DNA of 64,000 nt, from assembly GCF_001641335.1 (NCBI RefSeq), contig NZ_LVEM01000001.1:2631-66630 (forward strand), read 5' to 3'. Below the pieces are notes generated by a model. The model did not search any database. It saw only the letters and a list, made by a program, of their open reading frames with translations, and was not told where the DNA came from. Positions 16,872 through 26,700 of this stretch are shown piece after piece. The position numbers and the translations under genes are program-made. The first letter of the stretch is position 1. Each line of letters begins with the position of its first letter. Source of the DNA: Bradyrhizobium stylosanthis (GTDB lineage Bacteria > Pseudomonadota > Alphaproteobacteria > Rhizobiales > Xanthobacteraceae).

Positions 16872-17633
16872 TTAGAAGGGCAGCAGCACGTCCATGACCT
16901 GCTGGCCGTAGCGCGGCTGCTGCACGTCCATGATCTGGCCGCGGCCGCCATAGGCGATGCGGGCCTGCGCGATCTTGCTGGAATCGATGGTGTTGTCGCT
17001 CTGGATGTCTTCGGGGCGGACGATGCCGGCGACCACGAGCTCGCGGATCTCGTAGTTGACGCGGATCTCCTGCTTGCCCTCGACCACGAGGTTGCCGTTC
17101 GGCAGCACCTGGGTCACGACGGCCGCGACGTTGGTCTGCAGGGCTTCCGTGCGGTTGACCGAGCCCTTGCCGTCGCTGGAGGCGGTGGAGTCGGCGGTCA
17201 GGATGCGGCCGGGCAGGATCTTGTTGGCCTGGGTGATGGTCTTGGATCCGATGAAGTCGGTGATGCCGGAATCTTCCGAATTGGTGCGGCTGCGCTGGGT
17301 CTCGTTGGAGAGGTTGGCCTTGTCGGTGATGTTCACGGACACGGTGAGGAGGTCGCCGATCTGATGGGCGCGCTGGTCCTTGAAGAACGCGCGGCTGCCG
17401 TTGCGCCACAGCGAGTTCGGATTGTAGGAGGCGACTTCCGGCTTCGGCATCGGCATCTGCACTGGCTTGTAGCCGGGCTGCGTCGTCGGATTGTCGATCG
17501 CGGACAGTTTCGGCTGCTCGCCGATCTGCGACAGGCGGTCGATCGAGGAGCAGCCACCCAGCGCGCAAGAGGCCAGCAGCAGGGCGGAGATCGCGATGCG
17601 ACGAAGACGGGAAGCCGAACTGAACGAGGACAT
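16872..17633 (-). CDS. flgH: flagellar L-ring lipoprotein FlgH
   Basis: A 253-aa outer-membrane L-ring subunit. The N-terminus is a lipoprotein signal with lipobox LGGC (Cys at about residue 28). Conserved FlgH segments include SLWRNGSRAFFKDQRAHQIG, DLLTV and the C-terminal RIAYGGRGQIMDVQQP-type ending. It is the last gene of the leftward operon flgF-flgG-flgA-flgH and starts only 3 bp after the flgA stop. Confidence 0.97.
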   Translation of the reverse strand: MSSFSSASRLRRIAISALLLASCALGGCSSIDRLSQIGEQPKLSAIDNPTTQPGYKPVQMPMPKPEVASYNPNSLWRNGSRAFFKDQRAHQIGDLLTVSVNITDKANLSNETQRSRTNSEDSGITDFIGSKTITQANKILPGRILTADSTASSDGKGSVNRTEALQTNVAAVVTQVLPNGNLVVEGKQEIRVNYEIRELVVAGIVRPEDIQSDNTIDSSKIAQARIAYGGRGQIMDVQQPRYGQQVMDVLLPF

Positions 17634-17636
17634 GAC

Positions 17637-18782
17637 TTACTCTGACTTGGCTGGAGCTTGCGAGGCGCGAACTTGCGGGATCTGGGCTTGTGCGACTTGA
17701 GCGGGCGAAGCGGGGGGCACGACCAGGCTGCGGACGATGGCTGCGGTGTCGACCGGCGCGGGCGCTTCGTCGCGCTTGAGCGAGGAGGTCTGCTCGACCG
17801 CCGGCGCGATCGGCACGGACGCGCTGGCACCCTGCACGGTGATCTGGCCGCGGCCGGTGACGACGCCGGTCAGCGTGCGCTTGGATTGCAGGTTGAGCAC
17901 GGAGACGGTGTCGCCTTCGGCGCCGCTCTCGACCGCCTTGCCGCGCGTGGTGAGGTAGAGGCCGGGCACCTGGTAGATGATGGTGACGGCCTGGTCGCGC
18001 TGCACGAAGTCGGGCTTGACGATGTCGGCGACGCGGATCGGCGTGCCCGCCCGCATCGGCCGGCGCAGCTGCATGCCGACGCTGCGGTCGCGCGAGGCGG
18101 GCTCGCCCGTGACCTCGGCCTTCGGCCGCCGCTCCAGCGAGATGTCCGAGGACTTCAGCATGTCGGCGCGGTCGATGTCGCGCGTCAGCACGGCGACTTC
18201 CACGGTCTCGATCGCGGTGCCGGTGAGGCGCAGCTTAGTCGGCGTCGGGTTGTTGTCGTTGCCGATCTCGAAGGCGATGTCGAAACGGCCGCCGCGCGCA
18301 TCGTAGCGGGTGGCGACCGGCAGCAGGGCGCCGGTGTTGGAGGCATCGAGCCGCATGTCGGAGACGCCGCGGTCGAAGGTGACGGCGATGTTGGCGGCAT
18401 CGCCGAGGCCGAAGCGGCGCTCGAGCGCGAAGGCCACCGCATTCTCGAGATCCTTGTTGGCGAGCGTGCGGGCGAGGCGGGTGACCTGGACTTCCCTGAT
18501 GTCGCCGGTCATCACGCCGATCACCTGCTTGGCGCGCAGCACGCCGAGGACCTGGGCGACCGGCAGCGCGCCGGTGGTGCCGAGATCGGGCGAGCGGTAG
18601 ACCGGGATCAGCGCAGCCGAGCCGGCATTGTCGATGAGATCGCCGACCCGAACCACGTCCGAGGTCACGGTGACGTTGGCGCGCAGCGTCGGCGCCGCGA
18701 TGCCGTCGTCGGCGGCCCGTGCCGGCAGTGCCAGCAGCAGCAGAGCTGAGATCGTGGCGATTGTGGTGCGGATCATCGTCAT
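17637..18782 (-). CDS. flgA: flagellar P-ring assembly chaperone FlgA
   Basis: A 381-aa periplasmic chaperone for FlgI polymerisation. It has a signal peptide (about 1-23, ending ALPARA), tandem SAF-like domains and the conserved C-terminal part with RPMRAGTPIRVADIVKPDFV, RDQAVTIIYQ and the GDTVSVLNLQSKRTLTGVV block. It is longer than enteric FlgA (219 aa), mainly through an extra N-terminal domain and a 60-aa Ala/Pro-rich tail, as in other Rhizobiales. ATG 18782 is used, and ATG 18776 is possible. Confidence 0.92.
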   Translation of the reverse strand: MTMIRTTIATISALLLLALPARAADDGIAAPTLRANVTVTSDVVRVGDLIDNAGSAALIPVYRSPDLGTTGALPVAQVLGVLRAKQVIGVMTGDIREVQVTRLARTLANKDLENAVAFALERRFGLGDAANIAVTFDRGVSDMRLDASNTGALLPVATRYDARGGRFDIAFEIGNDNNPTPTKLRLTGTAIETVEVAVLTRDIDRADMLKSSDISLERRPKAEVTGEPASRDRSVGMQLRRPMRAGTPIRVADIVKPDFVQRDQAVTIIYQVPGLYLTTRGKAVESGAEGDTVSVLNLQSKRTLTGVVTGRGQITVQGASASVPIAPAVEQTSSLKRDEAPAPVDTAAIVRSLVVPPASPAQVAQAQIPQVRASQAPAKSE

Positions 18783-18797
18783 TGCTTCAGTCTTGGC

Positions 18798-19586
18798 TCA
18801 GCGGAACAGCGCCGTGGTCGATTGCATCATCTGGTCGGCGGCGCTGATGACCTTGGCGTTCATCTCGTAGGCGCGCTGGGCTGCGATCAGGTCGCTCATC
18901 TCCGAGACGACGTCGACATTGGCCTGCTCGAGGCTGCCCTGGGTGATCTTGCCGTAGCCCTCGGAGTTCGCCGTGCCGTCCTGCGGCGGGCCGGAAGAGG
19001 GCGTTTCGGTGAACTGGTTGCTGCCGACCGGCTGCAGGCCCGCCTTGTTGATGAAGCGGGTCACGCCGATCTGGCCGAGAACGGTGTTGCTCGACGAGCC
19101 GGGCAGCGTCACCGAGACTTGGCCCTGCTCGTTGACGGTGAGGCCCGAGGCGTTGTTCGGGATCGTAATCGTCGGCTGCACCGGGTTGCCCTGGGCGGTG
19201 ACGACACGGCCCTGGTTGTCCATCTGGAAGGTGCCGTCGCGGGTGTACTGGTAGGTGCCGTCGGGCATCAGGATCTTGAAGAAGCCTTCGCCGGACATCG
19301 CGAGGTCGAGGTCGTTGCCGGTCTGCGACAGCGTTCCCTGCGTCATGCTGCGCGGCGTGCCGACGGTCTTGACGCCGCCGCCGATGTCGACGCCGACGGG
19401 CACGATGGTGCCCTGGTCCGAGGCCTGCGCGCCGACGCGGCGGACGTGTTCGTAGATCAGGTCCTGGAACGCCGCGGTCTGCTTCTTGAAGCCGGTGGTG
19501 CGGAGGTTCGCGATGTTGTTGGAGATCACCTGAACGTTGAGTTCCTGTGCCGCCATTCCGGTCGCTGCGGTGTGAAGCGCCTGCAT
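18798..19586 (-). CDS. flgG: flagellar distal rod protein FlgG
   Basis: A 262-aa rod protein. The N-terminus MQALHTAATGMAAQELNVQV and the C-terminus EMSDLIAAQRAYEMNAKVI are the canonical rod/hook helices, and the length matches FlgG exactly. It is exported without a signal peptide and assembles on the proximal rod. It lies between flgF and flgA in the operon, with GGGAGAACTGAC before the start. Confidence 0.98.
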   Translation of the reverse strand: MQALHTAATGMAAQELNVQVISNNIANLRTTGFKKQTAAFQDLIYEHVRRVGAQASDQGTIVPVGVDIGGGVKTVGTPRSMTQGTLSQTGNDLDLAMSGEGFFKILMPDGTYQYTRDGTFQMDNQGRVVTAQGNPVQPTITIPNNASGLTVNEQGQVSVTLPGSSSNTVLGQIGVTRFINKAGLQPVGSNQFTETPSSGPPQDGTANSEGYGKITQGSLEQANVDVVSEMSDLIAAQRAYEMNAKVISAADQMMQSTTALFR

Positions 19587-19602
19587 GTCAGTTCTCCCTC
19601 AA

Positions 19603-20364
19603 TCAGGCCGGCACGTCGGCGAGCTTCTCGATCGCCGATTTGTGCATGTCGCTCTGCTGCTGCAGCAGGTTGGCGATGGCGGTGTAGCTGCGCATGACCT
19701 CGACCATCCGGGTCATCTCGCCGACCGAGTTGACGTTCGACTTCTCGATGTAGCCCTGCTGCACGGTCGACTTGGTGTCGGCCTGCTGGTTCGCCGATCC
19801 CGTGGTGTAGAGGTTGGCGCCGAGCTTGGTCAGCTTGGCCGGATCGTCGAACGTCACCATCTTGATCTTGCCGCGGATCGAGTCGGTCTTGGCGGTGCCC
19901 TCGAGGACGGTCACGGTGCCGTCGGGCGCGACGTTGATGTCGTGGTCGGTCGGCTGGAAGGTGATCGGGCCGCCGGTGCCGAGCACGAGGTTGCCGTCGG
20001 GGGTGACGAGCTGGCCGGTGTTGTTCATCGTGAACTTGCCGTCGCGGGTGTAGCGCTCGGCGCCGCCGGCCTGCACGGCGAAGAAGGCATTGCCGCTGAT
20101 CGCCATGTCGAGCGGGTTGTTGGTCGGCTCCATCGGGCCCTGGCCGACGTCGCGGTAGGTGCCGCGGTCCTGCACATAGGAGACCCGGCGGTCGGAGCCG
20201 ACGAAATTGTCCTCACGCGCGTTCGAGTTGAGGAACTCCTCGAACAGCGAATGGTCGGCCTTGAAGCCGTTGGTGTTGGCATTGGCGACGTTGTTGGCGA
20301 TGACATCCATCTGCCGTTCCAACGTCATCTGCCGTGACAAGCCGATCAGAAGCGCGTTCTGCAT
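19603..20364 (-). CDS. flgF: flagellar proximal rod protein FlgF
   Basis: A 253-aa rod protein with MQNALLIGLSRQMTLERQMD and VIANNVANANTNGFKA at the N-terminus and the C-terminal NSVGEMTRMVEVMRSYTAIA helix. ATG 20364 has a strong GGGGAG ribosome site; a longer in-frame reading to 20493 has no similarity to the family. It is the first gene of the leftward operon, divergent from fliL across a 366-bp regulatory gap. Confidence 0.96.
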   Translation of the reverse strand: MQNALLIGLSRQMTLERQMDVIANNVANANTNGFKADHSLFEEFLNSNAREDNFVGSDRRVSYVQDRGTYRDVGQGPMEPTNNPLDMAISGNAFFAVQAGGAERYTRDGKFTMNNTGQLVTPDGNLVLGTGGPITFQPTDHDINVAPDGTVTVLEGTAKTDSIRGKIKMVTFDDPAKLTKLGANLYTTGSANQQADTKSTVQQGYIEKSNVNSVGEMTRMVEVMRSYTAIANLLQQQSDMHKSAIEKLADVPA

Positions 20365-20580
20365 CGGAAGATCTCCCCTGAGTGAGATCCGCCATTTCGC
20401 TCTCCCAAGCGCCTTGGCCGACCCCGTGAACGAGACTGTCGGGTTCTCCCAAACCCTGCGGTCTCGGTCCTTTCTCAGCGAAAGCCGTGCCAACTCGGAA
20501 AGATGTGTAATTTCAATTGATTGGATGTTTCGCGGGGGCGCGGGAGGGCGGCAGAAAGGTTCTGTTAGCCATGTTTGCCC

Positions 20581-20593
20581 GGCAGATTTTTCC
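20581..20593. promoter_or_regulatory. GGCAGATTTTTCC motif, flgF/fliL region
   Basis: A near copy of the motif at 10181, 29875 and 30071, in the gap between divergent flgF and fliL. Confidence 0.35.
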
Positions 20594-20619
20594 TAGCTGG
20601 GGCCCAATCGAAAGATTCC

Positions 20620-20628
20620 GTTAACCAT
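20620..20628 (+). promoter_or_regulatory. CtrA half-site upstream of fliL
   Basis: GTTAACCAT is the same half-site as at fliX, flgB and flagellin 3, but the partner TTAA is not at N7 spacing. It lies 102 bp upstream of fliL. Nothing else is visible in the 366-bp gap 20365-20730. Confidence 0.35.
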
Positions 20629-20730
20629 TATTACCGTAGCGTTTGCGTGCAAGAGGAGCGCATTGCGCTGGGACATTTGTATCGCGTCACTGTCTGCCAG
20701 GGGGCTTCGCTCTTTCGACACCTTTAAGAG

Positions 20731-21252
20731 ATGAGCGAGCCTGAGCGACCCATGGCAGAGAATGAAGCGGAAGGCGGCGCAGCCACTGATGGCGCAGAAG
20801 CCGCTCCCCCGAAGAACAAGCTCAAGCTCATCATCATGGCCGTCGGCCTGCTCGCCGTCCTCGGCGGCGGCGCGGCGACCTGGTTCTTCTTCTTCCGTCA
20901 CGGCGACGACGAGCACCATGCCGAGGCGGCGCCCCCGCCGAAGCCGCCGGCCTTCGTCGACGTGCCCGACATCATGGTCAACCTCGCCGGCGCGCCGGGC
21001 GAGCGCGTGCAATATCTGAAGCTGAAGATCGTGCTGGAGCTGAAGGAAGAGAAGCAGATCGAGGCGATCAAGCCGACCATGCCGCGCGTCACCGACATCT
21101 TCCAGACCTATGTGCGCGAGCTGCGCTCCTCCGACCTCAACGGCTCCGCCGGCATCTTCCGCCTCAAGGAGGAGCTGACCAAGCGCGTCAACGCCGCGGT
21201 CTCGCCGATCCAGGTCAGCGCGGTGCTGTTCAAGGAAGTCGTGATCCAGTGA
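20731..21252 (+). CDS. fliL: flagellar basal-body protein FliL
   Basis: A 173-aa inner-membrane protein that surrounds and stabilises the stator. It has a disordered N-terminus, one membrane segment (about 34-53, LIIMAVGLLAVLGGGAATWF), a His/Glu-rich linker and the periplasmic domain with LKLKIVLELKEEKQ and FRLKEELTKRVNAAV. ATG 20731 gives the longest reading; ATG 20752 is an alternative. It is the first gene of the rightward fliL-fliM-pflI-like-motE-TPR group. Confidence 0.95.
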   Translation: MSEPERPMAENEAEGGAATDGAEAAPPKNKLKLIIMAVGLLAVLGGGAATWFFFFRHGDDEHHAEAAPPPKPPAFVDVPDIMVNLAGAPGERVQYLKLKIVLELKEEKQIEAIKPTMPRVTDIFQTYVRELRSSDLNGSAGIFRLKEELTKRVNAAVSPIQVSAVLFKEVVIQ

Positions 21253-21282
21253 CGATGCGGCGGAAGGCAACGGGCTAGCGCC

Positions 21283-22485
21283 ATGGCCGGCAACGAGCAA
21301 ATGGACCAGGATGCGATTGCCGCCCAATGGGAGGCGTCGCTCGATTCCGAGGATCCCGCGGAGGCGGCGAAGGCCGCTGCCGAAAACGAACTATCGGAGA
21401 CCATGGCCCTGCAATGGGCGGCCATGGTCGAGGACGGCAGCCGCGATCTCGGCTCCGGCAAGAATTCCGGCGAACGGGTGCTGTCGCAGGAGGAGATCGA
21501 CAATCTCCTCGGCTTCACCGTCGGCGACGTCACGCTCGACGACCACAGCGGCATCCGCGCGATCATCGATTCGGCGATGGTCTCCTACGAGCGCCTGCCG
21601 ATGCTCGAAATCGTCTTCGACCGCCTGGTGCGGCTGTTGACGACCTCCTTGCGCAATTTCACCTCGGACAACGTCGAAGTCTCGCTCGACCGCATCACCT
21701 CGGTGCGCTTCGGCGACTACATGAACTCGATCCCGCTGCCGGCCGTGCTCTCGGTGTTCAAGGCCGAGGAGTGGGAAAACTTCGGCATGGCGACGGTCGA
21801 TTCCAACCTGATCTACTCGATGATCGACGTGCTGCTCGGGGGCCGCCGCGGCACCAGCCAGCTCCGCATCGAGGGCCGGCCCTACACCACGATCGAGACC
21901 GAGCTGGTCAAGCGCCTCGTCGAGGTGGTGCTGGCCGACGCCGAGCAGGCGTTCCGGCCGCTGTCGCCGGTGACCTTCACGATCGACCGGCTCGAGACCA
22001 ATCCGCGTTTCGCCGCGATCAGCCGCCCCGCCAATGCCGCGATCCTGGTGCGCCTGCGCATCGACATGGAAGACCGCGGCGGCAATATCGAGCTCCTGCT
22101 GCCCTACGCGACCATCGAACCGATCCGGGGCGTCCTGCTCCAGATGTTCATGGGCGAAAAGTTCGGCCGTGACCAGATCTGGGAAGGCCATTTCGCCACC
22201 GAGATCGTGCAGGCTGAGATCGCCGTCGATGCCGTGCTCTACGAGGCCGATATCCCGCTCAAGCAGCTGATGCGGCTCAAGGTCGGTGACACCCTGCCGC
22301 TCGAGATGCGCGCGGATGCCGCCGTGACCGTGCGCTGCGGCGACGTCACCCTGACCGAGGGGCGGATGGGCCGGGTCGGCGACCGCGTCGCGATCCGCGT
22401 GACGAAACCCTTGCGCAAGCCAAGTACGACACTTGCGATGTTCGAGAAGGTGGACGAGCAGAACAAGATGATGGAGGCCCCATGA
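21283..22485 (+). CDS. fliM: flagellar motor switch protein FliM
   Basis: A 400-aa C-ring component that binds CheY-P and sets rotation. The CheY-binding motif LSQEEIDNLLG is at residues 67-77 rather than at the very N-terminus. An acidic, Ala-rich extension of about 66 aa precedes it. The middle domain carries NFGMATVDSNLIYSMID and VLLGG, and the C-terminal surface-presentation domain follows from about residue 315. The stop overlaps the next start as ATGA. Confidence 0.95.
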   Translation: MAGNEQMDQDAIAAQWEASLDSEDPAEAAKAAAENELSETMALQWAAMVEDGSRDLGSGKNSGERVLSQEEIDNLLGFTVGDVTLDDHSGIRAIIDSAMVSYERLPMLEIVFDRLVRLLTTSLRNFTSDNVEVSLDRITSVRFGDYMNSIPLPAVLSVFKAEEWENFGMATVDSNLIYSMIDVLLGGRRGTSQLRIEGRPYTTIETELVKRLVEVVLADAEQAFRPLSPVTFTIDRLETNPRFAAISRPANAAILVRLRIDMEDRGGNIELLLPYATIEPIRGVLLQMFMGEKFGRDQIWEGHFATEIVQAEIAVDAVLYEADIPLKQLMRLKVGDTLPLEMRADAAVTVRCGDVTLTEGRMGRVGDRVAIRVTKPLRKPSTTLAMFEKVDEQNKMMEAP

Positions 22486-22928
22486 ACCACTCCCTTGGAA
22501 TGGCAATCGAAACGCTGGTGGCTATCCTGCTGATGCTCACCATCGGCTACTGTATCCTGCTGAACAAGCGGCTGACCCGGCTGAAGGCGGACGAGCATTC
22601 GCTGAAAGCCGTGATCGCCGAGCTGATCACCGCGACCGAGATCGCCGAGCGCGCGATCGGCGGGCTGAAGCTCGCGGTGCGCGACGTCAACGAGAACCTC
22701 GGCAGCCAGCTCGCGGCGGCGACCCAGATGTCGGACCAGCTCTACAAGCAGCTCGGCGAAGCCGACAACGTGGTGCGGCGCCTGTCCAAGATCGCGATCG
22801 CCGCGCGCCCCGTGACGGCCCCGGAAACGGTCGCCGCGCCTGCAGCAAAACCCTCGTCGGCCAAGGCGGTGGCGGCTGCAGCCGAAGCGTTCTCCGAGCG
22901 CCGCCGATCCAACGGCCTTGCCGCATGA
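22482..22928 (+). CDS. PflI-like flagellar membrane protein (DUF6468 type)
   Basis: A 148-aa protein with one N-terminal membrane segment (about 8-26) followed by a helical cytoplasmic region (30-105) and an Ala/Pro tail. In Caulobacter a protein of this kind in the same place, PflI, governs polar placement of the flagellum. The assignment rests on operon position and topology, because the sequence itself has few motifs. It overlaps fliM by 4 bp and is followed by motE after 9 bp. Confidence 0.65.
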   Translation: MNHSLGMAIETLVAILLMLTIGYCILLNKRLTRLKADEHSLKAVIAELITATEIAERAIGGLKLAVRDVNENLGSQLAAATQMSDQLYKQLGEADNVVRRLSKIAIAARPVTAPETVAAPAAKPSSAKAVAAAAEAFSERRRSNGLAA

Positions 22929-22937
22929 AGTCAGGGT

Positions 22938-23699
22938 ATGAAGTCCTTTCGTAACATCCGCGTCATTCCGGTCGTCCTGGTCGCCGTCGCAGGTCTTGCC
23001 ACGCTCAAGGTCGCAGGCCTGGCGATCAATGGCGGCTATGTCTTCGACTACAAGCCGAACCAGACCAAGAAGTCCTGGGCGCAGGAGAATTTGAACTTCC
23101 CGACCGGCCGCGAGGACCCCGACATCACCGGCTCGACCCATGGCGCGCCGAAGGAGGCACCGAAACCTGCCGCGCCCGAGACCAAGCCCGAAGGCACCGT
23201 GGTCAAGATCGAGGAAGGCCAGCCGCAGGTCTCGGCGTCGGAGCGCGCGATCCTCGAGCGCCTGCAGGCGCGCCGCCAGGAGATCGAGGCCCGCCAGCGC
23301 GAGATCGACATCCGCGAGAGCCTGCTCAAATCGGCCGAGAAGCGCATCGAGAACAAGGTCGAGGAGATGAAAGCGGTGGAAACCCGCATCTCCGCGACCC
23401 AGGCCGAGCAGAAGGCCGCCGAAGCCCAGCGCATGAAGGGCCTCGTCACCATGTATGAGGGCATGAAGCCGAAGGACGCCGCGCGGGTGTTCGACCGGCT
23501 CGAGATGGGCGTGCTGATCGAGATCGCCTCGGCGATCGCGCCGCGAAAGATGTCGGACATCCTCGGCCTGATGTCGCCGGAGGCCGCCGAGCGGCTGACG
23601 GTCGAGATGGCCCGCCGTGCCAATGGCGGCGGCGATCAGTCCGCCGCGGCCGGCGACCTGCCCAAGATCGACGGCAAGCCGACGCAAAAGCCGAATTGA
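22938..23699 (+). CDS. motE: MotE-family flagellar motility protein
   Basis: A 253-aa protein with an N-terminal membrane or signal segment (about 9-30), a Pro-rich linker, a long coiled coil (about 95-165, rich in Glu/Arg) and a C-terminal MgtE-N-like domain with YEGMKPKDAARVFDRLEMGV and ISxMSPExAxxLT-like helices. MotE in rhizobia is a periplasmic chaperone for MotC, which binds the stator. Its place behind the pflI-like gene supports this. The exact substrate here is inferred; no motC is in the window. Confidence 0.85.
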   Translation: MKSFRNIRVIPVVLVAVAGLATLKVAGLAINGGYVFDYKPNQTKKSWAQENLNFPTGREDPDITGSTHGAPKEAPKPAAPETKPEGTVVKIEEGQPQVSASERAILERLQARRQEIEARQREIDIRESLLKSAEKRIENKVEEMKAVETRISATQAEQKAAEAQRMKGLVTMYEGMKPKDAARVFDRLEMGVLIEIASAIAPRKMSDILGLMSPEAAERLTVEMARRANGGGDQSAAAGDLPKIDGKPTQKPN

Positions 23700-23709
23700 G
23701 GGCTCATAC

Positions 23710-23724
23710 TTAAGAAGTCCTTAA
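23710..23724 (+). promoter_or_regulatory. perfect CtrA-type box before the TPR gene
   Basis: TTAA-GAAGTCC-TTAA matches the CtrA consensus exactly. It sits in the 63-bp gap between motE and the TPR gene, 39 bp before the latter's start, suggesting an internal promoter or a repressor site within the operon. Confidence 0.5.
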
Positions 23725-23762
23725 TTGCCAAAACCTACAGTCGAGGGCAGGGGCCGGCACCA

Positions 23763-26700
23763 ATGCCGGCGTGGACCGTCGAACCGGAAGACATGCCGCC
23801 AATGGCGCAGAAGGCTGCCGATGGATTGTGGTCGCGAGCCCGCGCTTTGGCGTTCGGGCTGTCGCGCCATGTCCGCGTGGCGCCGCTGCTCGCCGCCTGC
23901 CTGCTGACCGGCCTCACGGCGCCGGCCCGTTCCGCCGATGCCGTCAAGGGCGAGGCGAGCTTCTCGGCCGGAGGCGGCTTTGCCCGTCTCGTGATCAAGC
24001 TCGGCGAGGACGTTCCCTCCGAGGTGACGACGGCCGGCTCCATCCTCATCATCCGCTTCGACCGGCCGGTCGACGTTCCCGTCGACCGCGTGCCTGAAGG
24101 CGCGCCCGACTACGTCAACTCCGCGCGCCGCGACCCGGACGGCGGTGCCATCCGCCTGTCGCTGGCGCGGCGCGTCACCGTCAACACGATGAATGCCGGC
24201 GAGCGCACCTTCGTTGACCTCCTGCCGGAGGGCTGGAAGGGGCCGCCGCCGAGCCTGCCGATGGACGTGGTCAAGGAACTCGCCGAGCGCGCCCGGCTCG
24301 CCGAACGCGCCTTGCGCGCCCAGCGCGCGGCAGCCGAGACCAAGAAGCGTCCGCAGATTCGCGTCCGGGCCTCGATGCAGCCGACCTTCGTGCGCTTCGT
24401 GTTCGAGATGCCCGACGGCGTCGGCGTGTCCTCCGTGCTCAATGAGCAGAAGCTCACGCTGATGTTCAACGCCAACCTCAATTTCGACCTGGCGGACGCC
24501 GTCGTCGCCGCGCCGCCGAACGTCGCCTCGATCAAGCAGAAGGCCGACATCGACCAGACCAGCGTCGAGATCGCGTTGATCGGCGATTCCGACGTGCACT
24601 CGTTCCGCGACGACAAGAACTACGTCGTCGACGTCTCCTTCCAGCCGGACAAGGGCAAGATGGCTGCGACGGCCGAGTCCGTGATCGCGCAGGCCAAGCC
24701 CGCCGGCCACGGACCGGCGCCTGCGCCGGAAAAGCCTGTGGCCGAGAAGCCGAAGGACGCGCATCGCGAGATCCCGCCGCCGACCTCGGAGACGATTGCG
24801 CGCGAGGCCAAGATCGACGTGAAGCCCGACGTGAAGCCCGACGTGAAGCCCGAGGCGAAGCCGGAAGCTCCTGCAGCGATGCCGGTCGTCGAAGCGCCGA
24901 AACCGGCGCCAGCGCCCGCGGTGACGGCCGAAGCCCCGCAAGTTGTGGAATCGCCGAAGGAAGCTCCCAAGCCCGCGCCTGCGGCTGAAGCTCCGGCCGC
25001 ACCCGTCAAGCCTGCAACGGCCGAGGCGCCCAAGGAGGCCGTGAAGGAAGCTGCGAAGGAGCCGGTCAAGGAAGCCGTCAAGGCCGCGCCGGCCGAGACG
25101 CCGGCGCCGCAGCCCTCGATCGCCAGCGTCGATGCGCGCCGCGACAGCGATGGCCTGCGGGTTACGTTCCCGCTTCAGGTTTCAACGCCGGCGGCGGCGT
25201 TCCGCCGCGGCGATACCATCTGGCTGGTGTTCGATACGCCGAAGCCGATCGACGTCGAGGCGATCCGCACCAAGGGCGGCGCGATGATCGGCGAGGTCGG
25301 ACGCATGCCGCTCGACAAGGGGCAGGCGGTGCGCATCCGTCTCACCCGGCCGCTGGTCTACTCGCTGACGAGCGAGGAGGTCGGCAAGGAAAACAACTGG
25401 CTGCTGACGCTCGCCGACAAGATCCAGGCGACGCCGCTGCCGCTGATGATGTCGCGCAACATCACCGATCCCGCGCTCGCCAACATCGCGATTCCCTTCG
25501 CCAATCCGGGCCAGCTGCACAAGCTGACCGATCCCGACGCCGGCGACACGCTCTACGTCGTCACCGGGCAGCGGCCGGTGCGCGGCTTCATCAAGCGGCA
25601 GGATCTCGTCGATCTCTCGCTGCTGGAATCCGCGCACGGCATCGCCATTCGGCCGAACTCGGACGAGGTCGGCGTCGAGGTCGGTTCCGACAAGGTCATC
25701 CTCGGCAAGAAGGGCGGGCTGACGCTGTCGCCGGTCGACATCTCGGCCGAGCGTGCGCCGACCGCGGTGCGTCCGATCTTCAGCCCCGAAGGCTGGCGCA
25801 AGGGGCAGTCGGAGAATTTCTGGACGCGGCAGACCGATCTGGTGATGGCGATCTCCGCGGTCGATCCGGCGATGCGTTCGCTGCCGCGGCTCGACCTCGC
25901 GCAGTTCTACATGTCGCGCGCGATGTATCACGAAGCCAAGGCCGTCACCGAGTTGATGCTGGCCGATCCGCTCAACAAGGAAGAGAGCGGCGCCCTGATC
26001 ATGCACGCGATCGCGAGCATCCTGATCGGCCGGCCGGCACAGGGCCTGAAGGACCTCGCCAATCCCGTGATCGGCAACAGCCACGATTCCCAGCTCTGGA
26101 AGGCGCTCGCTTATGCGCGCCAAGGCAAGTGGGCGGATGCGCGCGAGAAGTTCAAGAACGTCGAATTCGCCATCGCCTCGCTGCCGCTCGACATCCAGCG
26201 CATCGTGACGATGGACGCGATGCGCTCCTCGCTCGAAGTGAAGGACTATGCCGGCGCCTCCAAGCGCCGCAGCGAGCTCGAGGTCGTCGGCGTCTCGCCG
26301 GAGGCTGCGCCCGGCTTTGCGGTGTTGCGCGGCCGGCTCGCCGAGGCGCTCGGCCACGACAAGGATGCGCTCGACGACTACAAATTCGCAGTCGGCTCGA
26401 ACGACCGCCTGGCTGCCGCCGAAGCCAAGCAGCTCGAGGTGGCGCTGCGCCAGAAGCGCGACGAGATCGGCAAGGAAGACGCGCTGCGCGAGCTCGAGAC
26501 GCTGTCGATGACCTGGCGTGGGGACTCGATCGAGGTCAAGACGCTGCAGATGCTGTCGCAGCTTTATGCCGAGAACGGGCGCTACCGCGACGCGCTTACG
26601 GCGGCGCGCACCGCGACAAGGCTGCAGCCGAACGCCGAAGCCTCGCGCCAGGCGCAGGACCTCGCCTCCGAGCTGTTCACGCAGATCTTCCTGGGGCCGA

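Noticed and set aside
24823-24870. Possible short tandem repeat array or CRISPR-like structure
   Set aside because: It is an in-frame 12-bp repeat coding for KPDV in the TPR gene linker, with no spacers.
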